In this document: positions 36,107 through 45,613 of the stretch, piece by piece
Layout of the letters: each line of letters begins with the position of its first letter
Position numbering within the stretch: position 1 is the stretch's first letter
Assembly: GCF_003837805.1 (NCBI RefSeq)
Contig: NZ_RQIT01000002.1
Location: 248,001 to 312,000 of the forward strand
DNA length: 64,000 nt
Direction: 5' to 3'
Source: Bradyrhizobium sp. RP6
Lineage (GTDB): Bacteria > Pseudomonadota > Alphaproteobacteria > Rhizobiales > Xanthobacteraceae
The notes under the pieces: model-generated
Database searches by the model: none
The model's input: the letters and a program-made list of their open reading frames with translations, nothing else
What the model was told of the DNA's origin: nothing
Program-made: the position numbers and the translations under genes

Positions 36107-37570
36107 ATGGACAATCTCAAGGGGATGATAATTCGCGGCGGCGTGGTGCGGCTTGGCGGCCAGGCGGCGAATTTCGCTCTTCGGCTTAGTGTCATGGCCG
36201 CACTCGCGCGTCTACTGGACCCGGAGGATTTCGGATTGGTTGCGATGACAACCGCCGTCAGCGGAGTTTTTCAACTCTTCACAGCGGCAGGACTGTCGTC
36301 GGCCACAGTTCAGCAAGAGACCGTCACCAACGAGCAGATGTCGACATTGTTCTGGGTCAATGTAGCGATCGGAGTGACGCTTGCGCTCCTTTGCGCGGCA
36401 ACCGCGCCTGCTCTCGTGGCGTTCTACCATGAGCCTCGACTGTTCTGGCTGACCGTCGTAGCAGGCTTGGGATTTTTCCTGAGCGCGTTAGCGGTGCAGC
36501 ATTCAGCGCTGCTTCAGCGTCAGCTGCGGTATACGACGTTGACGGTCATTGAGGTGCTCTCACAGATGGTGAGCCTTGCTGCCGGAGTCGTCATGGCCTT
36601 CGGCGGCTTGGCATATTGGGCCATCCTGGGAATGACGCTGACTTCGACCGTAGTTTACACCGTGTGCGTATGGGTAGCCACGGGGTGGAGTCCTGGCCCA
36701 CCACGCCGGACCGCCGGAGTCCGCGGCATGTTGCGCTTTGGTGGGATGGTTACCCTGAATTCTCTCGTGGTGTACGTTGCCTACAACTTCGAGAAGTTGC
36801 TTCTTGGCCGGTACTGGGGAGCCGATGCTCTTGGAATCTACGAACGAGGATATCGGCTTGTCAACCTGCCGACGGCAGAGCTCAACGCAGCGATTGGAGG
36901 CGTCGCGTTTTCGGGATTATCGCGGATCCAGAACGATTTGCCTCGACTGAAAAGTTACTTCCTGAAGGGCTATACCATCGTCCTGTCGATGACGCTGCCC
37001 ATTACGGTCTTCTGTGCGGTATTCGTGGATGACATCGTCGAGGTGATACTCGGGCCGAAGTGGAGAGATACAGTGGTCATTTTCCGCTTGTTGACGCCGA
37101 CTATCTTGGTATTCGGCATTATCAATCCCCTTGCGTGGCTGCTGTATTCGGCAGGCCTACAGGTACGAAGTCTGAAGATTGCCCTGGTGATCGCTCCGCT
37201 GGTCATTGTGGCCTACCTCATCGGATTGCCCTATGGTCCGACCGGCGTCGCGTTCGCGTATTCTGCCGCGATGGTATTGTGGGTCATCCCCCACGTTCTC
37301 TGGTGTTTGCATGGAACGGTGATTTCTCTGCGAGATCTACTTTTCGCAGCAGGCCGGCCATTGATCGCAAGTGCGGCGGTGGCGGCGGTAGCTCTCGGAG
37401 TTCAACCCTTTCTTGGTGGTTCAGAGTCGCATCTTTTGAGGCTCCTTCTTGGAGGCTGCGTTATCGCCGCAATCTATCTCTGGATGCTGCTGTTTCTCAT
37501 GGGACAGAAGACAGTCTACTTCGGCCTGTTCAAAGAGCTGCAAGGCGCACTTTCCATGAAGACTCATTGA
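36107..37570 (+). CDS. wzx: Wzx/RfbX-type repeat-unit flippase (MOP superfamily)
   Basis: The product is an integral membrane protein with about twelve to fourteen hydrophobic segments, 487 residues from the ATG at 36107 (GGGGATTGGA upstream). A longer form from 36038 overlaps the PIG-L stop. Family features are GGVVRLGGQAANFALRL near the start, LLDPEDFGLVAMTTAVSGVF and YNFEKLLLGRYWGADALGIY. It should translocate the undecaprenyl-linked repeat unit across the inner membrane. It is the only flippase candidate in the window, which fits one repeat-unit system with two polymerase candidates. Confidence 0.88.
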   Translation: MDNLKGMIIRGGVVRLGGQAANFALRLSVMAALARLLDPEDFGLVAMTTAVSGVFQLFTAAGLSSATVQQETVTNEQMSTLFWVNVAIGVTLALLCAATAPALVAFYHEPRLFWLTVVAGLGFFLSALAVQHSALLQRQLRYTTLTVIEVLSQMVSLAAGVVMAFGGLAYWAILGMTLTSTVVYTVCVWVATGWSPGPPRRTAGVRGMLRFGGMVTLNSLVVYVAYNFEKLLLGRYWGADALGIYERGYRLVNLPTAELNAAIGGVAFSGLSRIQNDLPRLKSYFLKGYTIVLSMTLPITVFCAVFVDDIVEVILGPKWRDTVVIFRLLTPTILVFGIINPLAWLLYSAGLQVRSLKIALVIAPLVIVAYLIGLPYGPTGVAFAYSAAMVLWVIPHVLWCLHGTVISLRDLLFAAGRPLIASAAVAAVALGVQPFLGGSESHLLRLLLGGCVIAAIYLWMLLFLMGQKTVYFGLFKELQGALSMKTH

Positions 37571-37626
37571 AAAGCGAGCGGGCTGGGTTCGGGATTGGAC
37601 GACGGCCACCGCATTTGGAGGGCACG

Positions 37627-38787
37627 ATGACTAAGCTGCGAGCGGGCGACTGGGTAGAAGTGCGGACCAAGGAGGAGATCCTTAGCACGCTCGACAGCAA
37701 TGGCCGCTTCGAGGGGCTGCCGTTCATGCCGCAAATGTTCAAGTATTGTGGTAAGCGGTTCAAGGTCTACAAGCGCTCCCACAAGACTTGTGACACCGTC
37801 ACAAACACGGGTGGCAGATGGCTGCCGAATGGAATCCATCTTGAACTCCGATGCGACGGTGAGGCCTATGGTGGCTGCCAAGCTGCATGCCTCATTTTCT
37901 GGAAGGAGGCCTGGCTCAGGCCCATCAACGAAAGCGCAAACGCTGTAGTGGGTTCACCAGATCATCGGAGCGAATGCGTCGGACAATCCGCTGATAAAGG
38001 CCAATGTACAGAGGAAGACGTCCTTCGGGGGACGCGTATCGGCGATAGCGCCGCGGATGCAGAAATCCGCTACTCTTGCCAGGCAACCGAATTGCCCCGC
38101 TTTACGACGTTGGCGCGATGGTGGGACGTCAGGCAGTACGTGGAGGATTACACCTCGAGGAACGCCAGCTTGGGGCGGATCGCATGCGGGGTCGTATACC
38201 TGGCCTACTGGCATCTTGCACTGGCCAAGAGGGCACGCCTGGGTCACGTTTCCCGCCTGGCTTACGATTTTTTCCAGGAGCTGCGGGGCGGTATTCCGTT
38301 TCCGAGGTGGAAGGGAAAAATACCTCATCGGCATGAGACGCCCACTGTCACCTTGAACCTCCAGCCTGGTGAATTGGTGAGAGTGAAGAGCTACAAGGAG
38401 ATTCTTGCGACCGTCGATGCCGAGAACATAAATAGAGGCATGGCCTTTGATGCAGAGCTGGTTCCATATTGCGGCGGTCTCTACAGGGTCAAGACACGGA
38501 TGACGAGATTCATCGATGAGAAGACCGGAAAGATGAGGTCACTCAAGACGCCGGCGGTGATCTTGGAGGACGTTTGGTGTAGATCTCGATACAGCAATTG
38601 CAAAATGTTCTGCCCGAGGAGCATCTATTCGTGGTGGCGCGAAGTGTGGCTTGAAAGGGTTACTGACACAACGCACGAGCAGGGGCTCGCGGCTGATGGT
38701 CGTTTAAGAGAGGGATCGCGATTGGAGCTCGTTGATGGGCCCCGCGCGGTCTTGGATGCCGGAAAAGTAGGGGCGATGGAACATTGA
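37627..38787 (+). CDS. Uncharacterised protein with two copies of a Cys/Trp-rich domain
   Basis: The 386-residue protein starts at ATG 37627 with GGAGGGC upstream. It has an internal duplication. Copy 1 (residues 1-100) has GDWVEVRTKEEILSTLD, FKYCGKRFKV, SHKTCDTV and GGCQAACLIFWKEAWL. Copy 2 (about 240-350) has GELVRVKSYKEILATVD, VPYCGGLYRV and YSNCKMFCPRSIYSWWREVW. Conserved points are a C-G near the middle, C-x6-7-C-x3-C and a W-(K/R)-E-x-W end. The linker is helical. No signal peptide is visible. The cysteines could bind zinc or an iron-sulfur cluster. It sits between the flippase and a glycosyltransferase. I do not know a function for this family. Confidence 0.7.
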   Translation: MTKLRAGDWVEVRTKEEILSTLDSNGRFEGLPFMPQMFKYCGKRFKVYKRSHKTCDTVTNTGGRWLPNGIHLELRCDGEAYGGCQAACLIFWKEAWLRPINESANAVVGSPDHRSECVGQSADKGQCTEEDVLRGTRIGDSAADAEIRYSCQATELPRFTTLARWWDVRQYVEDYTSRNASLGRIACGVVYLAYWHLALAKRARLGHVSRLAYDFFQELRGGIPFPRWKGKIPHRHETPTVTLNLQPGELVRVKSYKEILATVDAENINRGMAFDAELVPYCGGLYRVKTRMTRFIDEKTGKMRSLKTPAVILEDVWCRSRYSNCKMFCPRSIYSWWREVWLERVTDTTHEQGLAADGRLREGSRLELVDGPRAVLDAGKVGAMEH

Positions 38788-38815
38788 TCCGTCGTCACCA
38801 ATCGCGACCCTTGGA

Positions 38816-39940
38816 ATGACACAGGTTTTCGAGTTCGCCATGCGAGCTTCAAGCGAGATCGAGAATTCAGCCCGTCCTGTCAGTCTGCAGCGGCCGGGAA
38901 TTGAAGGCGCCATAGCGGCACCGGATTCCGTCTCACGCTGGACCGACCCTCTGGTGACCATTGCCATTCCTACGTTCAATCGAGCTGCGTGGTTGCAGGA
39001 CTGTGTTCGCCTGGCGCTAAGTCAGTCGTATCCACGTTTTGAAGTGCTCGTGTCGGACAATGCGTCGACCGACGAAACTGCCCTGGTTCTGAACCAATTC
39101 AAGGACGAAAGACTACGCCTCGTACGCCAGCCGAAGAACATAGGTGCGACCCCAAACTGGAATGCTTGCGTGGCACAGGCGAGGGGGGACTATATCGTAT
39201 TTGTTCCAGACGACGACAGAATAGCCCCCTGGCTATTGGAGCGATGCATTTCGCTGATCCGAAGAGAGCCTGAAGTGCCGATCGTGATGGCATTGGGTGA
39301 GGCCCGGATCGTCGCGTCGGGGCGCATCTTGCCACCACAGGCTAGTCGAAATCTGAGAACTGGAATCTGGGACGGCGTGGATGTCCTCGATGAATATCTG
39401 CAACGGCGCATCATGGTGCAGGGTTGCACCACGATAATTCGTACCGAGAGACTTCGGGCCTGGGGAGGATTCCCGGCGGGATGGCCGTTCGCGAGTGATC
39501 TTGCAAGGCATCTCCCCCTACTGTTGGAAGGCAAGGCAGGCTTCATCAATGAAAGCTGTGGCTCCTATTCCCTTCACGACGCCACGCAGACATCTCGTCT
39601 TGCGCTCGAGAGCCACCTGGAGGATCTCAAGAAACTGGTTGATCTCATAACGGTCACCGCCGAGCACAGGATCGGGAATGAACGAAGGCGCCATCAGTTG
39701 CAATTGCGAGCCAGACATTTCCTGGCCCGGGAGACCATCGGGATCATTACATCGTATCGCAAAAGAGGCACTCGTCTTCGCGAACTACTTCCAATGTTGA
39801 GGCAATGGGGGCGCGACCTAGTGGCCTTGCAGGCTCAGGACACGTTCACCGTCATGCGCCTGGCCTGCTGGCTGCTTATTCCTGCACCAATTATCGGCGG
39901 GCTCCGCCGCCTCAAGAGGAAGCTCACGTCGAAAGCGTAG
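38816..39940 (+). CDS. Family 2 glycosyltransferase
   Basis: The protein has 374 residues from ATG 38816 or 366 from ATG 38840. After a 40-residue disordered N-terminus the GT-A domain begins LVTIAIPTFNRAAWLQDC. VLVSDNASTDETALVL, GATPNWNACVAQARGDYI and the D-x-D-like VPDDDRIAPW follow. The acceptor side contains ASDLARHLPLLLEGKAGF. A hydrophobic C-terminal segment (ACWLLIPAPIIGGLRRLK) may anchor it to the membrane. It converges on the beta-helix protein gene with a 25-nt gap. Sugar specificity is unknown. Confidence 0.85.
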   Translation: MTQVFEFAMRASSEIENSARPVSLQRPGIEGAIAAPDSVSRWTDPLVTIAIPTFNRAAWLQDCVRLALSQSYPRFEVLVSDNASTDETALVLNQFKDERLRLVRQPKNIGATPNWNACVAQARGDYIVFVPDDDRIAPWLLERCISLIRREPEVPIVMALGEARIVASGRILPPQASRNLRTGIWDGVDVLDEYLQRRIMVQGCTTIIRTERLRAWGGFPAGWPFASDLARHLPLLLEGKAGFINESCGSYSLHDATQTSRLALESHLEDLKKLVDLITVTAEHRIGNERRRHQLQLRARHFLARETIGIITSYRKRGTRLRELLPMLRQWGRDLVALQAQDTFTVMRLACWLLIPAPIIGGLRRLKRKLTSKA

Positions 39941-39965
39941 CGGCGAGATCGGATGATACGCGAAG

Positions 39966-41039
39966 TCACGGACGTGACGGCTTCGGCTTCGGGCTGGTAG
40001 AATCCTGGACGACCCGCCCCGTTACCATGTTTACATTGTTTGTGAAAACGGTCTTCGCGTAGCGGTCGTTCGGCCCGGCGGCCGGATAGTTGAAGCCGAA
40101 CGCTCTTGTCACATCAAAATAGTTGTCGTGCGTGGAGAATGTCCCGGACAGATTGGCGGCGTCGGTCCCCGGACCGGATACGGACATCCAGTAGGTGACG
40201 CTGCCGATCAGGGTATTGCCGCCAAACTCGCCCAACTTCGTGTTATCCGCAATGAACCCCTGAGTACTGCCGCCATTCTGGATCGCCGTGTTGTAGAGAA
40301 TGCGGATCGCTTCCACGGTCGGGCCGTAAACCTGCAGATAGTCGCCGTGGGTCCCTGGGCCGCGCATTCCGGCCTGTTCCAGTACACTATATCGAATGAC
40401 GATGTTGCCGCCGTCTCGGCCATGGCGGCCGATCAGGTCGGAATTGGAATTCTTCAGCCAGGAATATTCGATCGTGAGGCCGGGCCCTTCCATTTCGATC
40501 AGGAATTCGGCACGTCCGCCTCCGCTCAGCCCGTCAATGACGCAATTGGCGATGCGTAGATCGGAGGAGGACGGTGCACCGCTGATGACACTATTCTGCG
40601 GGCCGCTTGGATTCAGACCATCGAATTCCGAGTTGATCAGATTGGTGTTCGCTGCCGTAGTCACAATGGACCAGCCGCCGAAATCATAGCCATCGAGCGT
40701 AACATTGTCGCCCGTCACTGTGATGCTCTTCTGAGCCACGTCGAGTGAAACGCCTTCCATCGAGATCGTTGCCGGATCTTTGATGGGAGTATTCGTCGAA
40801 TAGCCAACGCAATAGTCCACACCCGCAACTCTCCACTCCGGACGGACTCTGTATTTGGTCAGGAGGGACGGATGCTGAATTGTACAACTGGGCGCGGAGG
40901 ATGAGCCGTCATCGAGGGCTGATTTGTCGGTTGCGGGGCGCTCTGGCGGCCGCACGGATGGGACGCCTTGCGCCTGACTGGCGGCTATCGACCAAGGCAG
41001 CATGAACGCGAAAAGAGGTTGAATATAGCGGGCTGTCAT
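39966..41039 (-). CDS. Secreted right-handed beta-helix protein (Sec-type)
   Basis: The 357-residue protein has a Sec signal peptide (MTARYIQPLFAFMLPWSIAA, cleavage near ASQAQG). A repetitive strand-turn pattern is typical of right-handed beta-helices: ITVTGDNVTLDGYDFGGWS, LRIANCVIDGLSGGG, GLTIEYSWLKNSNSDLIG. The conserved core HGDYLQVYGP and STHDNYFDVTRAFGFNYP recurs in the 947-residue protein at 52753, and by eye the shared 300 residues are about 70 percent identical. Asp, His and Arg clusters (IGRHGRDGG, GTHGDYLQ) could be catalytic, as in polysaccharide lyases or C5-epimerases. It lies directly downstream of a Wzy-like gene, suggesting periplasmic modification of the polymer. Confidence 0.8.
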   Translation of the reverse strand: MTARYIQPLFAFMLPWSIAASQAQGVPSVRPPERPATDKSALDDGSSSAPSCTIQHPSLLTKYRVRPEWRVAGVDYCVGYSTNTPIKDPATISMEGVSLDVAQKSITVTGDNVTLDGYDFGGWSIVTTAANTNLINSEFDGLNPSGPQNSVISGAPSSSDLRIANCVIDGLSGGGRAEFLIEMEGPGLTIEYSWLKNSNSDLIGRHGRDGGNIVIRYSVLEQAGMRGPGTHGDYLQVYGPTVEAIRILYNTAIQNGGSTQGFIADNTKLGEFGGNTLIGSVTYWMSVSGPGTDAANLSGTFSTHDNYFDVTRAFGFNYPAAGPNDRYAKTVFTNNVNMVTGRVVQDSTSPKPKPSRP

Positions 41040-41072
41040 GTTGGAAACTGGAGCCTTGCCCGGCGTGGTTCA

Positions 41073-42443
41073 TTACCTGGACGCATGGAATCCCCGAGTT
41101 GCCTGCCCGACGGTGAGATCACGATCGATGCTAGCCATCCCTTGGCGATAGAGCACGGGGTTTTCGACTACCGCGACGGATTCCTCCTTCAGCGATGCGC
41201 GGATGCCGATCCATATTCCCCAGAGTATCCAGCTGTTGTTCCAATAGTGGACTGTCAATCCCACGAACATGAACATTGTGAGACCCAATGTGAATGCCGT
41301 ACGCATGTTGCTCATGTAAGCATCGTGGTAGTACGGAATGCTGGCGGTCCGCCTTGACGGAAGGAATGCCGTAATATTCGCCAGAAGAATAAATACGACT
41401 AATGGGATGCCAAAGCGGAGCGCCAAGGTCAGCCAAACGCTGTCGACTGAGGCGTTGCCAAAGAAATCGTCAGGGGAGGCGTACGAGCCAAACCCGTACC
41501 CCACATAGGGAGAGAGATCGATATAGTAGCCGGCGCTTTCCCAGGTCGCAACACGGAAATATCCGGTAGCTGGGTCGAGCGTGAGATTTGCGACGATCCA
41601 AGAGATTGGTTTGTTGGCGACCAGAAATACGACGCCAAGGAGCGTGAAGAGGCTGGCCACCAAGGCGTGCCACCTCCAGCGGCACCCTAGCAGCAGCTGA
41701 TCATAACAATAGACGGATAGCACAATCCCGAATGCCATCAGCGGGGCCGAAGACATCGCCAGTACACATCCAAAAAGGCACAGCCCGCAATACAAGCTTC
41801 GACCAAAAAAGCTGCGTTCGGAGTACAGAAAAACAGCGCCGGCAACGGCGCAGAACGAGCCGTATAGGATCGCGTGAGGAAATGTCGAGGTCGCCCGCAG
41901 CAAGCCATAGCGATATTCATATCCCGTGCTCGGCAAGCCCATAAGGGCTGCGACGACGTTGTGCTGGGTAAGATGCTCCAGGACCGCAACAGCAACGATC
42001 CCTGCGGTAACGGGCTTGAGCACTCGGACAAAAGCCTCCAATCCCCGGCGCCCAAAAAAGTAGGCGCGAGCCACGAAGTAGCCGCCGGAAAATTCGAGTA
42101 TGAGAGCGGCCGCGGAAGACCACCCCTGATCCGTTTCCAGTACCGCTGCCAGCATCCAAGCCGACGCCGCGCATACGAAAAAATCCGACGCGCGTAGCCA
42201 TCGGCTTCTTTGAAACAATTCGGTCAGGGCCGGAACGAGCAGCAGGACAATTACGATCCGCGCCGGAATGAACTTGGCGCCCCCCACGTAAATCGTCATG
42301 TAGGAGGGCATGGCGCACCCGAGCAATATCAGCCATGCCGCCCATCCGTTTGAAGCTGTCGCGGTTCTCCCGTCGAGCGCGACGGCCTGGAGTGGCGGTC
42401 CACTCTCCGTTAGGCCGGACCCGCTGAGGCCGTAGGATGACAT
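41073..42443 (-). CDS. O-antigen polymerase/ligase-like membrane protein, second candidate
   Basis: The 456-residue protein has about ten to twelve hydrophobic segments. A periplasmic loop includes the strand SAGYYIDLSPYVGYGFGSYA, comparable to the G-x-G-x-x-x motif of Wzy/WaaL proteins. RRYLRATSTF-like charged residues (LLRATSTFPHAILYGSF) precede it. It differs from the larger 667-residue protein at 15681. Being next to the flippase, glycosyltransferases and a periplasmic beta-helix protein, it is a good candidate for the repeat-unit polymerase, with the other acting in ligation or on a second polymer. Start at 42443 follows an AT-rich island. Confidence 0.7.
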   Translation of the reverse strand: MSSYGLSGSGLTESGPPLQAVALDGRTATASNGWAAWLILLGCAMPSYMTIYVGGAKFIPARIVIVLLLVPALTELFQRSRWLRASDFFVCAASAWMLAAVLETDQGWSSAAALILEFSGGYFVARAYFFGRRGLEAFVRVLKPVTAGIVAVAVLEHLTQHNVVAALMGLPSTGYEYRYGLLRATSTFPHAILYGSFCAVAGAVFLYSERSFFGRSLYCGLCLFGCVLAMSSAPLMAFGIVLSVYCYDQLLLGCRWRWHALVASLFTLLGVVFLVANKPISWIVANLTLDPATGYFRVATWESAGYYIDLSPYVGYGFGSYASPDDFFGNASVDSVWLTLALRFGIPLVVFILLANITAFLPSRRTASIPYYHDAYMSNMRTAFTLGLTMFMFVGLTVHYWNNSWILWGIWIGIRASLKEESVAVVENPVLYRQGMASIDRDLTVGQATRGFHASR

Positions 42444-42465
42444 GTGCCTTCTCGATCCGAAAACA

Positions 42466-42556
42466 TTAACTGGACTGGAATAAAGATATATTATTTAATG
42501 TCGGCTGCCAAATAATATGTTGATAATAAATCGCGACGGATTATATTTAATTTAGT
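42466..42556. promoter_or_regulatory. AT-rich divergent promoter island (Wzy-like / StrF-like GT)
   Basis: AATAAAGATATATTATTTAA, CCAAATAATATGTTGATAAT and GATTATATTTAATTTAG lie between two divergent genes. This is a likely shared promoter region. Confidence 0.5.
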
Positions 42557-42580
42557 TGGCGACGCGGCCGAAGGTGGGAA

Positions 42581-43384
42581 ATGACCTGCTCGATAGAGGT
42601 ATGTTGTGTTGCGAACGAGCAAGCGACACTTGCTCGAAATCTGAAGCGATCTCCGGACCTTGCGGACGGCCGTATTGGGATTTCCGTTCTCTGGGGGGCC
42701 GCGGCTGCATCAGCGGCATACTCCCAAGCAATCGCCGCGGCCAGGTCGGATGTCGTCGTGTTCGCTCATCAGGACGTCTATTTTCCCGAAGGCTGGTTCA
42801 TGGCACTGCGAGCAGCTTGCGAGAGATTGAATTCGATTGATCCGTCCTGGGCTGTCGCCGGTATCTGCGGCATGACGCCCGACGGCGAATTCGTTGGGCA
42901 TTTGTGGGATTCCGGCCTGGGCACCGTATGCGGCGGGCGATTTGACCGACCTCGCCCTGCTGCGAGTCTCGATGAGGTCGTTTTGATCGTGCGCCGCGCC
43001 GCGGGCACCCTGTTCGATCCGAGCCTGCCCTCCTTCCACCTGTACGGAACGGACATCGTGTTGGAGGCAAAGAGGGCCGGCATGAAATCCTATGTGATCG
43101 ACCTGCCGATTATCCACAATAGCAAGGCAACGCTTCGTCTCGACCACTCCTACCTGACTGCCTACCGCTTCATGATTCGGAAGTGGAGGGCGCACCTTCC
43201 TTGGCCGACGGTAATCGTTCAGTTGACCCGGAATCCCCTGCCGCTGCTGCTTCGTCGTCTCCGGCTGAGGTACAGGGCGATACTGAGCGCGCCCACGCTA
43301 AACCCCAAGTTCGAGTGTCCTGAAGCGAAGGCGAGGGAGCTCGGATTTGCACAAGCAAGTGAGGATGCCATTTGTGGCCGATAG
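42581..43384 (+). CDS. StrF-like (GT2-related) glycosyltransferase
   Basis: The 267-residue protein starts at ATG 42581 (AAGGTGGG upstream). Its pattern SIEVCCVANEQATLARNL, then VVVFAHQDVYFPEGWF and YGTDIVLEAKRAGMKSYVID, matches the StrF-type glycosyltransferase-like family, in which H-Q-D-V-Y replaces the D-x-D motif. A C-terminal pair of basic stretches suggests membrane association. It is the first of an operon-like series of overlapping or closely spaced genes reaching 50511. Donor and acceptor are unknown. Confidence 0.78.
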   Translation: MTCSIEVCCVANEQATLARNLKRSPDLADGRIGISVLWGAAAASAAYSQAIAAARSDVVVFAHQDVYFPEGWFMALRAACERLNSIDPSWAVAGICGMTPDGEFVGHLWDSGLGTVCGGRFDRPRPAASLDEVVLIVRRAAGTLFDPSLPSFHLYGTDIVLEAKRAGMKSYVIDLPIIHNSKATLRLDHSYLTAYRFMIRKWRAHLPWPTVIVQLTRNPLPLLLRRLRLRYRAILSAPTLNPKFECPEAKARELGFAQASEDAICGR

Positions 43385-44429
43385 CCTGACTGGTGCCGTG
43401 CAGAAGCAGGACAATGCCGCTGGTAGGCAGCCTTCGATGACGATTGTGGTCTGCATCGAGTCAGGGATGCTGGAGCCCCTTACGCTGCGCATGGTGGAGA
43501 GCCTTCGGCGCTTCGGCGGCCGCTTTGCGAACCTGGAAGTTATTGCCGTCACGCCTCGGTTTACTCCGGCTCTCACGCGAGAGACGCATCGCCGAATGGA
43601 GGAGCTTGGGATCAAGCATCTACGCGTCTTTCCCGATAACCCGTATGTCTGGCACCATTATATGAATAAGGCGGAGGCGATTGCTGCCGTCGAGAGCAGG
43701 GTCACGACAGAAGCGATTGCGTGGATCGACAGTGATATCCTCTTCCTGCGTGAGCCCAACGGTCTTGAACTTCCCCCCGGGGTAGATTTCCTCGCGAGCG
43801 CTCCGGATGCCGGGGTGATCGGGTCGAGGGGGGTAACCGATCCAAATGATCCGTTCTGGGAACGGTCCGCTGCACTCATCGGACGAGTTGCTGACGACCT
43901 TCCATGGCTCCAGACGGGCGACGGACACCGGATTAGGTTCTACTGGAATGCGGGGCTCTACGTGTACCGGCGCAGCACGCGGTTCGGCAGAGAATTTCTC
44001 GCCGATTTCAAGACGTTTCTTGATCGGCAGGTGGCCAGAACACACTCGCAAGTGCACTTCATGGATCAAGTCGTGCTGGGTTTGACGGTGATCCGGCTTG
44101 GGCTGGCTTGGCAGGCGCTTCCGGATTCAAGCAACTTCCCCCTGTGTAGCTATCTGCCGAGAAATTATGACGCGGCAAAGATAACGGGAGTAAGTGTACT
44201 TCACTTTCACGATTCCATGGAGCCGAAGCTCTGGAACAAGCTTCTCAAGACGCTCGTACCCGGACATCCGCAAATCCGTGAATGGCTCGAGCCTCAGGGC
44301 CCGGTCGCCGTGCCATCTTCGATTCCATCCTCGCTTGTGCGTGAAGGTCTCAGAATGGTTCGAGGCGCACGCAGACGCGTCTACTATGCGCGGTCCGGCT
44401 TTATCAAAGCTTGGAGTCCGGCACGATGA
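43365..44429 (+). CDS. GT-A-type glycosyltransferase-like protein
   Basis: From ATG 43365 the protein has 354 residues and overlaps the previous gene by 20 nt; a later ATG at 43437 (MTIVVCIESGMLEP) fits the domain start equally well. The GT8-like D-x-D occurs in IAWIDSDILFLREPN. RIRFYWNAGLYVYRR, HFMDQVVLGLTVIRLGLAW and VLHFHDSMEPKLW follow in the order seen in nucleotide-diphospho-sugar transferases. The C-terminus is Arg-rich. It probably adds a sugar to the repeat unit. Confidence 0.7.
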   Translation: MPFVADSLTGAVQKQDNAAGRQPSMTIVVCIESGMLEPLTLRMVESLRRFGGRFANLEVIAVTPRFTPALTRETHRRMEELGIKHLRVFPDNPYVWHHYMNKAEAIAAVESRVTTEAIAWIDSDILFLREPNGLELPPGVDFLASAPDAGVIGSRGVTDPNDPFWERSAALIGRVADDLPWLQTGDGHRIRFYWNAGLYVYRRSTRFGREFLADFKTFLDRQVARTHSQVHFMDQVVLGLTVIRLGLAWQALPDSSNFPLCSYLPRNYDAAKITGVSVLHFHDSMEPKLWNKLLKTLVPGHPQIREWLEPQGPVAVPSSIPSSLVREGLRMVRGARRRVYYARSGFIKAWSPAR

Positions 44430-44539
44430 TATCGACCGCATGCACAGATTTGTAGATCGAGAATTGTCAATGGGCCGCGATACGACGTGACCTCGCAGGA
44501 GGCGCCACGTCATGGTCCAGCGTTCAGAGGGAGAGAGTT

Positions 44540-45508
44540 GTGGGCATCGATCTGACGGGCCTCCGTGCGCTCAGCTTTGCAAACCGCGTCTATGGATTCG
44601 ATTTTCGGAACACGGTCACTCTCGGAAGACACGAGATTCATTTCTGGAAGCAGGAATTTGATGCGGTTCGGAAGAATTCAAGCATCGCGTACGATCAGTC
44701 GATTGCAGTAGGGCTTTACTGCGAGCCGTTCCTTCGCAAGCTTGGTGCCGAGAACATCGTCTCGATTGACGCCTCAGCTTTCGAAGGTGCATCGCTTATA
44801 CATGATTTCAATCTTCCGATACCGAACGACATGCACGAAAAGTTCGATACGTTCCTCGACTTCGGGTCGATCGAACACATCTTTGATGTCGCTCAGGTGG
44901 TCGACAACATAGTGAACCTGGTCAAGTCTGGCGGAAATGTCCTTATCGCGACGAATGCTAACGGCTTTCCCGCGCACGGCCTTTACCAGTACTCGCCCGA
45001 GTTCTTCTACAGTCTTTTCAGCAAACGAAATGGCTTCGAGGATACCGCTGTCTTTCTGATCAAGCCATCCCGCGCGAAGAGGTGGCATCTGATCAAGCCG
45101 CCCGTGGCCCTCAACCGCAGGAACCAGATCCCGTTTGAGGAGCAGACGATGCTGGTGGTATTCTCGAGAAAGGTCCGCAGCGTTCCCGACTTGAGCGTAC
45201 AACAGTCAGACTACGATGCGACGTGGACGAGCTTCGCTACCGGAAGCTGGGCAGCCTGGGATAGACAGAATATCCCGAGGTGGAAGAGCATGCTTCATGA
45301 GGTCATGAGTCCTTTCGTTTTCCGCAGCCTCTCATACCACTTCAAATCATCTCAGGTTCGACGCAGATACCGGGCCGATCATATTGTCATTGATCCGGAT
45401 TCCGTGGACCCGAGCGACTTCGCGAGAATGATGGCGGACGCGGCATTGCCGAAGCCGCCCTCAAGGAGCGAACTGAATCAGACTGAAGGGGCAACGCAAC
45501 TGCATTGA
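44540..45508 (+). CDS. SAM-dependent methyltransferase-like protein
   Basis: The protein has 322 residues from a GTG at 44540 that has GAGGGAGAGAG upstream. The region ENIVSIDASAFEGASLIHDF, TFLDFGSIEHIFDV and VNLVKSGGNVLIATNANGFP resembles a class I methyltransferase core, with the usual G-x-G-x-G loop poorly conserved. EFFYSLFSKRNGFEDTAVF is typical of sugar-pathway methyltransferases. A 100-residue C-terminal extension is basic. It opens a run of four methyltransferase-type genes. The substrate is presumably a polymer sugar. Confidence 0.65.
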   Translation: MGIDLTGLRALSFANRVYGFDFRNTVTLGRHEIHFWKQEFDAVRKNSSIAYDQSIAVGLYCEPFLRKLGAENIVSIDASAFEGASLIHDFNLPIPNDMHEKFDTFLDFGSIEHIFDVAQVVDNIVNLVKSGGNVLIATNANGFPAHGLYQYSPEFFYSLFSKRNGFEDTAVFLIKPSRAKRWHLIKPPVALNRRNQIPFEEQTMLVVFSRKVRSVPDLSVQQSDYDATWTSFATGSWAAWDRQNIPRWKSMLHEVMSPFVFRSLSYHFKSSQVRRRYRADHIVIDPDSVDPSDFARMMADAALPKPPSRSELNQTEGATQLH

Positions 45509-45613
45509 CCGGGCGGGCAGGCCAACGCGTTACGCACTGGGCCACCAACCGGAGTTATCCGAGCGAAGGTTTGGCCGCTCTTGATGGACACGGCAACTGG
45601 AAGGGTTTGGAAG

